Source of the DNA: Anaerovorax sp. IOR16
GTDB taxonomy: Bacteria > Bacillota > Clostridia > Peptostreptococcales > Anaerovoracaceae
Length of the DNA stretch: 64,000 nucleotides
Direction: 5' to 3'
Assembly: GCF_017168145.1 (NCBI RefSeq)
Contig: NZ_JADQTL010000009.1
Span: 248,001-312,000, forward strand
Each line of letters opens with the position of its first letter. Positions within the stretch are counted from its first letter, which is position 1. This document shows positions 37,733 through 46,600 of this stretch, one piece after another. The position numbers and the translations under genes are program-made. The notes under the pieces were generated by a model. That model did not search any database. It saw only the letters and a list, made by a program, of their open reading frames with translations, and had not been told where the DNA came from.

Positions 37733-38067
37733 TATCTTGTGATAGTTGGCGGTTCTTTGCCTACCCTTTCAACCATAGCTACATCATAAGCACCAGCTTT
37801 GATTGCTTCGGAGGACGAATAAACCCACATGGTCGTTTCTTCGTATTTGTTTTTATCCACTTCATCAAAAATCAAAAGCAGTTGTTCGTCAGATACTTCA
37901 TCTTCAATTATCACTCTCCACGAATGATTTTTAAGAGCAATTCCATAATCTTCTTCAGTTTCTATTTCATATTCAGGAACAGAAACAACTTCTTTAGTTT
38001 TTCCACAGCCAACCATACATAAAATCACGAATATTGTTATAAAAACAGCATAAATATGTTTTTTCAT
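37732..38067 (-). CDS. Prophage lipoprotein
   Basis: 111 residues. Signal peptide with lipobox: KKHIYAVFITIFVILCMVGC, cleaved before Cys20, giving a surface lipoprotein of about 91 residues. The mature part is acidic with no known domain. It lies on the lysogeny strand between integrase and repressor, where streptococcal phages carry superinfection-exclusion lipoproteins such as Ltp; I infer, but cannot prove, a similar role. GGAGAGAC before the start serves as ribosome site. Confidence 0.75.
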   Translation of the reverse strand: MKKHIYAVFITIFVILCMVGCGKTKEVVSVPEYEIETEEDYGIALKNHSWRVIIEDEVSDEQLLLIFDEVDKNKYEETTMWVYSSSEAIKAGAYDVAMVERVGKEPPTITR

Positions 38068-38209
38068 ACTAAGTCTCTCCTTCTTAATAACGCATTTCGA
38101 TATTTTTTAACAAACGACGATAATCGACAACAGTTTGAGCTACCATTATGTTGTACATCTCCTTTCAACCTTACAATTATTTGTATTGGTAAAGAAAGGA
38201 GGTTTTTTT

Positions 38210-38320
38210 ATGCAATCTACATATGAAGAACTACTCAAAGCGATTGAAGATTTGAGCGATGAAGAAAGTGCAGAAGTTATTGCTTTCGTTTTGTCTTTAC
38301 AAACTCAACAAAATCAATAA
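38210..38320 (+). CDS. Small phage protein antisense to the repressor end
   Basis: 36 residues, MQSTYEELLKAIEDLSDE onward. A strong AAAGGAGG lies seven bases before ATG 38210, so the short gene is likely real. Its last 44 bases overlap the 3' end of the repressor gene on the other strand. The end LSDEESAEVIAFVLSLQTQQ resembles the repressor C-terminus LSDDELNQVIDFVEFVKTKR (10 of 22 aligned positions identical). A possible antirepressor or oligomerisation mimic, unproven. Confidence 0.55.
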   Translation: MQSTYEELLKAIEDLSDEESAEVIAFVLSLQTQQNQ

Positions 38321-38606
38321 CCTGATTTAATTCATCATCAGACAGGCCTCGCGTAGCAACAGCAATTTTCTTTTGCTCGCTGGTCAAAGACTGCTCTTTT
38401 GGAGCAGTCTTTTCCTTTCCCAAAAGATAATCAACCGATACTCCGAATATATTGGAAATCATTTTAAGTGTTTCTATGTTAGGCTCAACTGTTCCGGCTT
38501 CATATTTAGATATATTAGCCTTAGATAAATTTAGCATTTCAGCTAATTGTAACTGAGTAAGACACTTCTGGGTTCTTAAATTCTTTAATATCTGTCCGAA
38601 TGCCAT
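38277..38606 (-). CDS. CI-like phage repressor (XRE family)
   Basis: 109-residue DNA-binding protein. The helix-turn-helix (LTQLQLAEMLNLSKANISKY) is in the N-terminal 60 residues; a linker with KEKTAPKEQSL leads to a C-terminal helix likely used for dimer or higher contacts. It lacks the S24 self-cleavage domain, so induction would not be by RecA-mediated cleavage. Its promoter (-10 at 38629-38634 on the reverse strand) overlaps operator 1, allowing autoregulation. Confidence 0.9.
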   Translation of the reverse strand: MAFGQILKNLRTQKCLTQLQLAEMLNLSKANISKYEAGTVEPNIETLKMISNIFGVSVDYLLGKEKTAPKEQSLTSEQKKIAVATRGLSDDELNQVIDFVEFVKTKRKQ

Positions 38607-38628
38607 TAAATCACCACCTTATATAACA

Positions 38629-38657
38629 ATTATATAGTTTCAAAAATTGAAAGTAAA
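38629..38657 (-). promoter_or_regulatory. Repressor promoter
   Basis: Reverse strand: TTTACT (38657-38652), 17-base spacer, TATAAT (38634-38629). Operator 1 (38637-38653) covers the spacer, so bound repressor would block its own promoter. Confidence 0.7.
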
Positions 38658-38754
38658 CGTAAGTTTCAAGAAATGAAAATTATTTTTAAAAAAAGTATTG
38701 ACAGTTTCAAAATTAGAAACTATAATGGATACATAGGGTTTCCAAAAGTGAAAC
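38637..38754. promoter_or_regulatory. Four phage operators
   Basis: Four 17-bp imperfect palindromes of form GTTTC-N7-GAAAC: 38637-38653, 38663-38679, 38704-38720 and 38738-38754. Site 3 is exact at both arms and fills the early promoter spacer; site 4 also has both arms intact; sites 1 and 2 have one imperfect arm. They lie between the divergent repressor and Cro-like genes, as in lambdoid switches. Confidence 0.88.
38698..38726 (+). promoter_or_regulatory. Early rightward promoter
   Basis: Perfect TTGACA (38698-38703) and TATAAT (38721-38726) with a 17-base spacer that is exactly operator 3. Repressor binding there would sit between the hexamers. It drives the Cro-like gene and probably the early operon. 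Confidence 0.92.
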
Positions 38755-38771
38755 AAGAAGGAGGTTATAAC

Positions 38772-38984
38772 GTGAGCAGACTTCGTGAACTACGAGAGCA
38801 GTTAGGCTTGAAACAAGATGAATTGGCTCTTGTAATTGGAACTTCATTGCCTAATTACAGCAAAAAAGAAAACGGAGAAATACGGGTTTCACTTATTGAA
38901 GCCAAGCAAATCGCTGATTTTTTCAATATGCCCATAGAGGATATTTTTTTTGCAGTTGAAGTTTCAAAAAGCGATACTTTATAA
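38772..38984 (+). CDS. Cro-like XRE-family regulator
   Basis: 70 residues, a bare helix-turn-helix (LREQLGLKQDELALVIGTSLPNY). First gene from the early promoter, placed like Cro. The start is GTG 38772 after AAGGAGG; the longer open frame upstream runs through the operators and promoter and is not translated. Probably competes with the repressor for the GTTTC operators. Confidence 0.85.
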   Translation: MSRLRELREQLGLKQDELALVIGTSLPNYSKKENGEIRVSLIEAKQIADFFNMPIEDIFFAVEVSKSDTL

Positions 38985-39024
38985 TTCTATATCATAATTA
39001 TAAACAAATAGGCAGGTGAAATAA

Positions 39025-39516
39025 ATGGGAAGCAACCCAACGAAAGCGGCAAACAACATCTACTGCAAGTGTAGATACGAAGCTGCAAAATACAACGACA
39101 GGCTATATAGCAGAGAAGGTGCTTCCGAACTCTTAGGAATTTCGGTTTCCACTTTGTCTGATTATGAATTAGGCAACACCAAAGTTGTCCCAGTGGACAA
39201 GGTGGTCCTAATGGCAGATTTATATAATTCCCCTGAACTTCTCAACAACTACTGCACCACCGAATGCCCTATCGGATGCCGAAGTATTAGGAAGTTAGAG
39301 GTTGCCGAATTGGACAGGCTAACCTTAAAAGTGCTGTCTGCATTTCAAAAGGTAGGCTATATCAAAGAGACCTTAATTGATATAGCTGCAGATGGTGTTA
39401 TTACAACAAGCGAAAAACCACAATTTGAAGATGTGATTTCTGCTTTGGAAAACATATCTCAATATGCACAGGAACTTAAATTGTGGGCAGAAAAGAATAT
39501 GGCAAAGGAGGAATAG
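39025..39516 (+). CDS. Phage HTH protein
   Basis: 163 residues. An XRE-type helix-turn-helix (YSREGASELLGISVSTLSDY) at about residues 28-60, four cysteines between residues 78 and 90 (NNYCTTECPIGC), and a helical C-terminal half. This arrangement is common in Firmicute prophage early regions; function is presumably regulatory. AGGCAGGTG precedes ATG 39025. It is followed after two bases by the next gene. Confidence 0.75.
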   Translation: MGSNPTKAANNIYCKCRYEAAKYNDRLYSREGASELLGISVSTLSDYELGNTKVVPVDKVVLMADLYNSPELLNNYCTTECPIGCRSIRKLEVAELDRLTLKVLSAFQKVGYIKETLIDIAADGVITTSEKPQFEDVISALENISQYAQELKLWAEKNMAKEE

Positions 39517-39518
39517 GT

Positions 39519-39743
39519 ATGCAATTCTATGGAGCTCCTGATCTTGTAACAATACTTGGGGTTTCTCGTTCCAAAGCTTATGAGATTATAAGAGATTTAA
39601 TATCAGACCTTGAACAAATGGGGAAATTAAGCCCAAAGGCAGGAAAAATACAAAAAACATACTTTTGTGAAAGGTTTATGCTAAATCCTGATGATTGCGA
39701 TAAATTGTTACAAAACTCAAATCAGGAAAAGGAGGCTATTTGA
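39519..39743 (+). CDS. Small HTH (excisionase-like) protein
   Basis: 74 residues. The N-terminus FYGAPDLVTILGVSRSKAYE is a MerR/Xis-type winged helix-turn-helix. It could be an excisionase or a regulator. ATG 39519 is set by AAAGGAGG; an upstream in-frame start lies inside the previous gene. Confidence 0.7.
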   Translation: MQFYGAPDLVTILGVSRSKAYEIIRDLISDLEQMGKLSPKAGKIQKTYFCERFMLNPDDCDKLLQNSNQEKEAI

Positions 39744-40768
39744 TGTGCAATAACTGTACCAAAGATAACTGCTGCGAATGTTCTATGGTTTATGGAACAG
39801 CCGAAGACGCTATTGTTCTTAGCAAAGAAACTATCAGGCGATGTAACGATGTGAGCCAATTTAACGCAGGCGATGTAATCGACCAAGAAGCTCAGACGAC
39901 TTATAAAAGGTTTTTCGATACTTTCCCTAAAGTATCCAGTTATACGATTGAACAACAACAATTCCTTGACGAAAGAGCCATTCAATGGAAAGACCTTATC
40001 GAGAAAGCATATTCAGACCAACTGCATAGACGGGCAAATTATGTACCTGTGAATGTAGCCGGTGCTTCAAACTACAACTCTAAACGAATGAATAAAATTG
40101 CAGACAGTGCACTGAACAAGGCAAGTGAATGGTCCGACAAGATAAACCACTTCATTGAGAATACAAGTAAAATGCTCAATGACCTGACACCTATAGAAAT
40201 TATTTTAGAAAAAATCCGTACAGGCAACATCAAGGATTTGGTTGTTCAGTCAGACGATCCTTATGCTATTGAGAAGTTGGAAGCTAAATTGGAATTTCAC
40301 ACAACCAAACATGAAAAAATGAAATCTATAAATGCTTACTATCGAAAGCATAAAACAATGGTTGGTTACGATGGTATTTCTGAGGAAAAAGCAAAACTAT
40401 TTGATAAAAAAATTAAAGAAGCATTTAACTTTGATAGAAAACCATATCCTTCATATCATTTGTCAAATAACAACGGAATAATTAAAGCCACTCAAAAACG
40501 CTTGGAGCAACTTCACTACCATAAGGAAAAGAGTAGTTTTGAAGAATATGAGTTTACCGGAGGTTCTGTTGTTCCTAACTACGAATTGGAAAGATTACAG
40601 ATTTTCTTTGATGAAAAACCCAATGATGAAACTCGCAACAATTTGAAATCTAATGGCTTCAAGTGGGCACCCTCACAATCTGCTTGGCAAAGACTCCTTA
40701 ACTCAAGAGCAGAAACTGCTGCAAGAATAGCATTAAAGCAATCAGGATTATTGGAGGAATGGCGATGA
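39743..40768 (+). CDS. Phage hypothetical protein with WxP-type C-terminal motif
   Basis: 341 residues. The N-terminus is Cys-rich (CNNCTKDNCCEC, possible metal site). The middle has KRMNKIADSALNKASEW and a helical region. Near the C-terminus, FFDEKPNDETRNNLKSNGFK followed by WAPSQSAWQR is a motif seen in DUF3560-like and related mobile-element proteins. No enzyme activity can be assigned. ATG 39743 overlaps the previous stop; AAAGGAGG is 10 bases upstream. Confidence 0.65.
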   Translation: MCNNCTKDNCCECSMVYGTAEDAIVLSKETIRRCNDVSQFNAGDVIDQEAQTTYKRFFDTFPKVSSYTIEQQQFLDERAIQWKDLIEKAYSDQLHRRANYVPVNVAGASNYNSKRMNKIADSALNKASEWSDKINHFIENTSKMLNDLTPIEIILEKIRTGNIKDLVVQSDDPYAIEKLEAKLEFHTTKHEKMKSINAYYRKHKTMVGYDGISEEKAKLFDKKIKEAFNFDRKPYPSYHLSNNNGIIKATQKRLEQLHYHKEKSSFEEYEFTGGSVVPNYELERLQIFFDEKPNDETRNNLKSNGFKWAPSQSAWQRLLNSRAETAARIALKQSGLLEEWR

Positions 40769-41388
40769 AACGATTCTATAAATTGTTACTAACTGAAGCC
40801 GTCTTGGTAGTTGCTGCCATATTTTTTGCAGTCGGAATTTTTACACCTTGTGCCGAAGCAAGAGAAATGGGAAAGGTTAATAATCAAGCTGTTTTGTCGG
40901 TGGTTTCGTTGGAGTACACAATTCAAGCAAAGTATAATGCACCAAACAAAGAGCCTGTCCCTACTCCTTGTTACGATGTTCCTATATCTCAAGATACTCA
41001 AAATTATGTTTCCAAATTATGTAGGAACTATTCAGTGCCGGAAACACTGATTTACGCAATTATGTCAAAAGAAAGCAACTTTACACCTGACATAATCAGC
41101 TATACCGATGATTATGGAATTATGCAGATTAACGAAATGAACCACCCATGGCTTAGCGATGAGTTAGGAATTACTGATTTCTTAGACGAAAGACAAAACA
41201 TTTTAGCAGGAGTTTATATATTGAGCGAGCTTTATAAGCAATTTGATACTACAGAGCAAGTTCTACTCGCTTATAACTGTGGACCCACTGGTGCAAGGAA
41301 TCTAATTAAACAAGGAATTACACAAACCGAATATACGCAATCCGTATTGAAAGAGATGGATTACATAAGGAGGATTGAAAATGAATGA
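40765..41388 (+). CDS. Lytic transglycosylase (SLT domain), secreted or membrane-anchored
   Basis: 207 residues. N-terminal membrane/signal segment (LLLTEAVLVVAAIFFAVGIF), then a soluble SLT/goose-lysozyme-type domain: AIMSKESNFTPDIIS contains the catalytic Glu, followed by DYGIMQINEMNHPWL and VLLAYNCGP, all family motifs. It cleaves peptidoglycan glycan strands. Position in the early region, far from lysis genes, is unusual. ATG 40765 overlaps the previous stop (ATGA) and has the right distance to GGAGG. Confidence 0.85.
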   Translation: MKRFYKLLLTEAVLVVAAIFFAVGIFTPCAEAREMGKVNNQAVLSVVSLEYTIQAKYNAPNKEPVPTPCYDVPISQDTQNYVSKLCRNYSVPETLIYAIMSKESNFTPDIISYTDDYGIMQINEMNHPWLSDELGITDFLDERQNILAGVYILSELYKQFDTTEQVLLAYNCGPTGARNLIKQGITQTEYTQSVLKEMDYIRRIENE

Positions 41389-41528
41389 CAGCAAAATGTG
41401 TCAAATGCAACTTGCTTTGGAAAATAAGCATTTACAACAAAATACCCAAAACGGGATATATATGTCCCCATTGTACTTTCAAAGAACGACAATTGAAAAG
41501 CATACAAAGAAAATGCAAAAAATCGTAA
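41385..41528 (+). CDS. Small zinc-ribbon protein
   Basis: 47 residues with two CxxC knuckles: CVKC (residues 5-8) and CPHC (27-30), followed by a basic tail (KERQLKSIQRKCKKS). It begins at the second of two overlapping ATGs (41381 and 41385) after AAGGAGG; only this frame gives the zinc ribbon, so I take it as the real product. It overlaps the next gene by 16 bases. Function unknown; may bind nucleic acid. Confidence 0.6.
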   Translation: MTAKCVKCNLLWKISIYNKIPKTGYICPHCTFKERQLKSIQRKCKKS

Positions 41529-41716
41529 AAATTACTTTTAATGCCGTGGTATCATTAGCAGTTTCAAATATAGTTGCTCTCGTCTTAAAACCTATTGCTT
41601 ATGCAGAAAGAGGATATCACGCATACGGAGGAGAAACATTTTTAGCAGTAATGCTTGTTGTGCTATTGTTCTGGCTGCTCTCCTCTGATCCAAAGAAAAG
41701 GAGGTATAGAAAATGA
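41513..41716 (+). CDS. Small phage membrane protein
   Basis: 67 residues with two predicted membrane helices (FNAVVSLAVSNIVALVLKP and TFLAVMLVVLLFWLL), a short loop and a basic tail. ATG 41513 lies within the end of the zinc-ribbon gene, suggesting coupled translation. An alternative is a longer protein from 41381 in the same frame (112 residues), but its extra part lacks recognisable features and competes with the zinc ribbon. Confidence 0.55.
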   Translation: MQKIVKITFNAVVSLAVSNIVALVLKPIAYAERGYHAYGGETFLAVMLVVLLFWLLSSDPKKRRYRK

Positions 41717-41955
41717 GTGAGGTTAGATGTGGAAGATGCAACAGGGTGTTGAAAGATATTTCTTGTATTGAAACAGGATATGGCAGAAGTTGTTATAGAA
41801 AATTGTTTGGTAAATCCATATCTAAAAAAGGAAAACAACCGAAGATTGGTAAACATCAGCCACTGAAACCGATTAAACACAAAAATGAAGAAACCCCGCC
41901 CTTATTTATGGACGAGGAAAATTTTAAGGATATGGAGGACAAGCCTGATGAATAG
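41713..41955 (+). CDS. Zinc-finger protein (DUF6011-like)
   Basis: 80 residues. VRCGRCNRVLKDISCIETGY followed by GRSCYRKLFG matches small phage zinc-finger proteins of the DUF6011 type; the rest is a Lys/Pro/Glu-rich tail. Four cysteines probably bind one zinc. It overlaps the previous stop by four bases and the next start by eight. Confidence 0.75.
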   Translation: MSEVRCGRCNRVLKDISCIETGYGRSCYRKLFGKSISKKGKQPKIGKHQPLKPIKHKNEETPPLFMDEENFKDMEDKPDE

Positions 41956-42220
41956 CTTGAAATGCTTGGTTGCGGAATATACTCAATATATTTTCACAAA
42001 TGAAGAATACATAAATGCAATTAAGCCAGCGAGAAATAAATTAGAACGTATCATTGACCGCTATGGTGATGAGAATGGCGAGAGAAGAAAACCATTTTAT
42101 TTTGCTCAGCTCATATCGGAACAAATCACATCGGAGCGTATGACTAATTATTGCATCGTTAAAAGTATGCTGAATATGGAAAAAGAGTGCGTTGCCAAAG
42201 CAAACGCACCCTCTATATAA
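41948..42220 (+). CDS. Phage hypothetical protein
   Basis: 90 residues, helical, charged; no known domain. ATG 41948 lies inside the end of the preceding gene (GGAGGACAAGCCTG upstream), so I prefer it to an earlier in-frame ATG at 41885. It belongs to the same early operon. Confidence 0.6.
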   Translation: MNSLKCLVAEYTQYIFTNEEYINAIKPARNKLERIIDRYGDENGERRKPFYFAQLISEQITSERMTNYCIVKSMLNMEKECVAKANAPSI

Positions 42221-42271
42221 CAACCATATTGTAGCATATCAAAATAAAAAAATCAATATGGAGGATTTATT

Positions 42272-43417
42272 ATGAACAACCAAAATCAAAGCAATTCCCT
42301 CGCTGTAATCAGCGAAAAATATAAGAACTGCAATCTGTTGTTACCGGCTTCTACCGAAATACAGCTCAATCCGTTTTATAAGTATACCGTAATGGAAGTA
42401 CAGGCTGACATAAAGGAAAACTCGGGAGATGTTTTCAAAGTAGGAAGCACTAAACAAGGCAATAGCTATGTGGATTTATTTTCTCCTGCAAAACCACTTT
42501 TGATGAAGTTGGCTTCTGCAGCCGGCATACAGTTTGATCCAAACAACACCTATGGAGAATATCTTACAAAGAACTGCTACAAAGCAAAAGCTTATGGTGC
42601 AATGCGTATGCCTGACGGCACCGGTAAAACTCATTGTGATGAAAAGGTAATCAACCTTGATGACGAAGAAGATCGTTTTCGTTTGGAATTTATGGACAAG
42701 AGCTTGCAAGGTATCAACGACGAAAAGCAGGCTCAGGAAGCTGCCAAGTTATTTAAGGGCAAATGGATAGATTCGCAGAACAAATGGGGTAAGCCTTGTA
42801 AAGCCTATGTGATTGACGATGTTGACCGTCAAAAATACATTGACAGAGGTGTATTAGTAAATATGACCTTACTCCGCAAGACTTTTGCAGAAAAAGCTAT
42901 GACTGGTGCTATTCTCCGTGTTGTGCGTGCCTTAATCGGAATGAAAGGTCAATATACTCTTGATGAATTGAAAAAGCCTTTTGCCATTCCTCGTGTTACT
43001 TTTAGTCCTGACTACAGCGACCCAGCTGTAAGAGCTGCGATGATGGAACAAGGTATGAGTTCTGTTTCCAATATGTTTGGCAGTAGCCACCCTATGCCTG
43101 CGTTAACCGCACCAAATGATGGGATAACAGGTACGATTGATACGTTCAACCCCGAAGAATTTGAAGATAATGCGGCTTTTGCTTCTGATTATCAAGAAAA
43201 TCCTGCTGAGGATTTTGCCACTTCAGAACACGAAGAACCACAAGGGCAAAGTTATCAACAATCCCCTAACACACCTGTTAATAACAAAAATAACGAGGCT
43301 TTAGATATGTCTCATTGTGTAATGTGCGGAACTAATATTTCCGAAAAAGTCGCAAAGTTCTCTATGGACAAATTTAAACAACCCCTTTGTATGAATTGTC
43401 AGAAGGAGGCTTTGTAA
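42272..43417 (+). CDS. Phage protein, possible ssDNA-annealing recombinase
   Basis: 381 residues. The core (residues 1-260) has the length and the context of single-strand annealing proteins: it sits directly before a nuclease/ATPase, and TLLRKTFAEKAMTGAILRV resembles helices in RecT/Erf-type proteins. A low-complexity acidic/Gln-rich stretch follows, then a C-terminal zinc knuckle (CVMCGTNISEKVAKF, later LCMNCQKE). No motif proves RecT membership, so treat the function as a hypothesis. GGAGG precedes the ATG. Confidence 0.5.
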   Translation: MNNQNQSNSLAVISEKYKNCNLLLPASTEIQLNPFYKYTVMEVQADIKENSGDVFKVGSTKQGNSYVDLFSPAKPLLMKLASAAGIQFDPNNTYGEYLTKNCYKAKAYGAMRMPDGTGKTHCDEKVINLDDEEDRFRLEFMDKSLQGINDEKQAQEAAKLFKGKWIDSQNKWGKPCKAYVIDDVDRQKYIDRGVLVNMTLLRKTFAEKAMTGAILRVVRALIGMKGQYTLDELKKPFAIPRVTFSPDYSDPAVRAAMMEQGMSSVSNMFGSSHPMPALTAPNDGITGTIDTFNPEEFEDNAAFASDYQENPAEDFATSEHEEPQGQSYQQSPNTPVNNKNNEALDMSHCVMCGTNISEKVAKFSMDKFKQPLCMNCQKEAL

Positions 43418-43418
43418 T

Positions 43419-43634
43419 ATGGCTGAAATCAAGAAAATTACTGTTGAAAATACAGACGGAACAATCGAAGTTATTTCAAAAGGTCTTGTTGCTAATTACA
43501 GTGATGGAGAAGATAACACAGTTACTTTCAATATGGTAGGCATTGGAGGAAAAGACCTTTACGCAATCGTAATGTCAATGGTTTCTTTAGGAGAGCAAAT
43601 GGGTTTTTTCGGAGATAAGGAGGTTTCACGATGA
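43419..43634 (+). CDS. Phage hypothetical protein
   Basis: 71 residues, begins AEIKKITVENTDGTIEVISK; predicted beta-rich with a C-terminal helix. Not recognised. It sits between the putative recombination protein and the SbcDC fusion and overlaps the latter by four bases (ATGA), so it may be an accessory of that pair. GAAGGAGG precedes the start. Confidence 0.6.
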   Translation: MAEIKKITVENTDGTIEVISKGLVANYSDGEDNTVTFNMVGIGGKDLYAIVMSMVSLGEQMGFFGDKEVSR

Positions 43635-46600
43635 AAATATTGCATACAGCCGATTGGCACATAGGAAACTTCCCCGGACCGGAAAAGGACGGAGTAAATC
43701 TCCGTTCTGTTGACACAGGGAACTGCATTAACCATTTGCAAATGGTTGTAATGGTTGAAAAACCTGATTTTATTGTAATTTCGGGAGACCTATTCCATCA
43801 AGCGAGAGTTTGGGCAGACAGAGGACTGAATGAAGTCAAAACTGCAATCAGAGCATTGGAAGTTATCTCCGATTATGCTCCTGTTATCGTTCTCAGGGGA
43901 ACACCAAACCATGATGGATCAGAGCAATTTGCAATGCTTCAAGAACATTTTAATGGTAATGATGCTGTTCGCATTATTACAGAACCTACGGTGCTTCAAT
44001 TCAAAGGATACGAAACGGACCAACAATGGGCAAATGTAGCCTGCTTACCAGGTTTCGATAGGGGTGTTTATAGAGCAAAGTTCCCCGGTTTATCAAAAGA
44101 AGAAGAAAATCAAGTGTTTACTGAAGAACTTGGGAAAATCACACTTGGCTTAAAAGCGGAATGTAAACCTGAATTGCCTTCAATTTTTATTTCACATTAT
44201 ACTATCCCTGGTTGCAATACGGAAAGCGGACAAACTCAATTTCTTGCTCAATTTGAGCCTGTCATTCTTCCTGAAGCTCTCGATGCCGCCAATTTTGACC
44301 TTGTAGCTTTTGGGCATATACACAGACCCCAACAGCTTAAAAGTTGCAAAAACACTTTTTATTCAGGGGCAATTAATGCAATGAACTTTAATGATGAAGG
44401 TCAGGATAGAGGCTTTTATATCCATAATTTTGACGGAAACACCCTCATCAAGAGTGATTTTTACAAAACACCAATCAGAGAATTTTTAACATTGCGACTT
44501 GATGATGAAAAGATTTCTCGTTGGAATGCTGACGGAGACGATTTGTTTATCACCGACAATGTAAAAGACAAAATCGTTAGAGTTATTTATAGCTGCACCG
44601 AAGCAAATGCCAAGGCCTTAAACAAATCCTTACTGGAACAGCGACTATACGAAAACGGAGCATTTTGGGTTTCTGAGATTACTCCTGAAAAAATCAGCAT
44701 TTCTGTAAACCGAAATACTCTTGATGATAAAACAGACCCCGTTGCAAATCTTACGGAATATCTTAGAGATAAGACATACACAGATGAACAGATTGCAAAA
44801 GCTATTGAAATAGGTACACCTATTATCGATGAAGTATTGGCAAACACAAAGATTTCTCGCCTAACAGGTATTTTTGAGCCTGTGGAAATCTCAGTTAGAA
44901 ATTACAGAAACTACGAAGAGGAAATCTTTAATTTTAATGATATTACTTTTTGTACAATCAATGGAAAGAATGGTGCCGGCAAATCTTCTCTCTTTATGGA
45001 TGCAATCCTTGACTGTTTGTATGAAGAGCCGAGAGAGGGAGAACTGACAGGTTGGATTAGAGCTGATGAAAAGGCACGTAGTGGCTCTATTGCTTTTACA
45101 TTTAAAATTGGAGAAAAGACTTTCAGAGTAACACGCACAAGAGCAAAGTCAGGAAAAGCCACCCTTAACCTATCCGAATGGGTTAACGATGAATGGGTAA
45201 ATCGTTCAGCTGAAAGAATTAAAGATACCCAAGAAGAGATTATTAATATTCTTGGAATGGATAGCCTTACTTTTCGTTCTTGTGCCTTGATTATGCAGGA
45301 TCAATACGGATTATTCCTACAAGCTGATAAAGAAAGTAGAGTTAGCATTTTGAGCAATATCCTTGGACTTGGAATGTATAGTGATATGCAGGAATTAGCA
45401 AAGACAGCATTGGCTGAAACAAACAGAGAAATCGCATTTAATAATGCTGAAATTACTAAGCTTGGAGAGAAAATCACAGGTGCGGATGATATTGAGTTAC
45501 AAATATGCGAAAGCAATATGGAACTCAAAGCTAATCAAAGCAAGTACAATGAATTGTCTTCTGAGAAGGGCAAGCAAACTCTGTCCCTTTCTATGCTCCA
45601 AAAGGCACACGAGAGGGCTATCCAAATCAAAGTCGATGTAAACACCCTTGAAGCTAAAAAGACTTCCACAGTGTCACAGAGAAGTATACAGGCTAACATT
45701 GTAGAAGAAGCGAATAAATTACTTTCTTTGGAAGATGAGATTTTGCAAGGAGTGGAAAAGCATAAGGAACTGCTTGAACAAGAAAAACATTTTATTGCTG
45801 GAAAGAACTCATATGACAGCAAAATTTCTGAACTTGCAAATGTTTCAAGTAGTATCAATGCTACCGTTTCTAAAATTACATCATTAGAAATGCAAAGTGA
45901 TTCTATCTACTCCAAGATTTCTGAGATGGAAGAAAAGCTAAAGAGAGAAAATGAATTAAAACAGGCTTTTGATAGTTGGAGCTTAAAGAAATCAGAACTT
46001 GAAACCGCAAATCAAACCTACGAACTATATAAAACACTTGCTAACGATGAAATGAATATAGAGAGAGAACTCATTACTCAAAAATCGTTTTATAGCCAAC
46101 ATTACAACGAAAAGGCAATCCAAGTCAAGCAGCTAAAATCAAAAATGGAACTTCTCCATAACGCACAGTGTATTGATATTGAAAAAGCCACCTGCAGATT
46201 CCTTGCAGATGCCATCGAAGCTAAAAAACAGTATGAACCTTTGATGGAGGAATGCAAGATTTGGAAAACTGCTGAACTTGCAAAGTTAAGCAAACTGGAA
46301 GAAAAGCACAATTTAGCAAAGAAAAAAATTATTGATCTTAATTTCGACACTTATTTACCTCGAAAGCTGCAGGTTGAGATATCAACACTTGAAGCAAAGG
46401 CTATGGTGTATCAAGGCCTACAAGCGGTTAAAAACCAATTGGATACTACTAGAGAAATGCTCAACACCATTACTTCTGAAATTACGTCTCAAAAAGCTGA
46501 GTTGGAAGAAATGCGTAATAAGGAACATTCTCTGAAAACAGAAGTAACTGTCTTATCACAAGCTGCAGCTGCTTTTAGCGAAACACAAAAGAAGATTACC

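Noticed and set aside
37612-38022. 136-codon plus-strand open frame opposite the lipoprotein pair
   Set aside because: No ribosome site, and the opposite strand holds two good genes with a lipobox and coupled start/stop.
38673-38771. Extension of the Cro-like gene upstream to 38673
   Set aside because: It would translate through operators 2-4 and the early promoter; the GTG at 38772 has a proper ribosome site.
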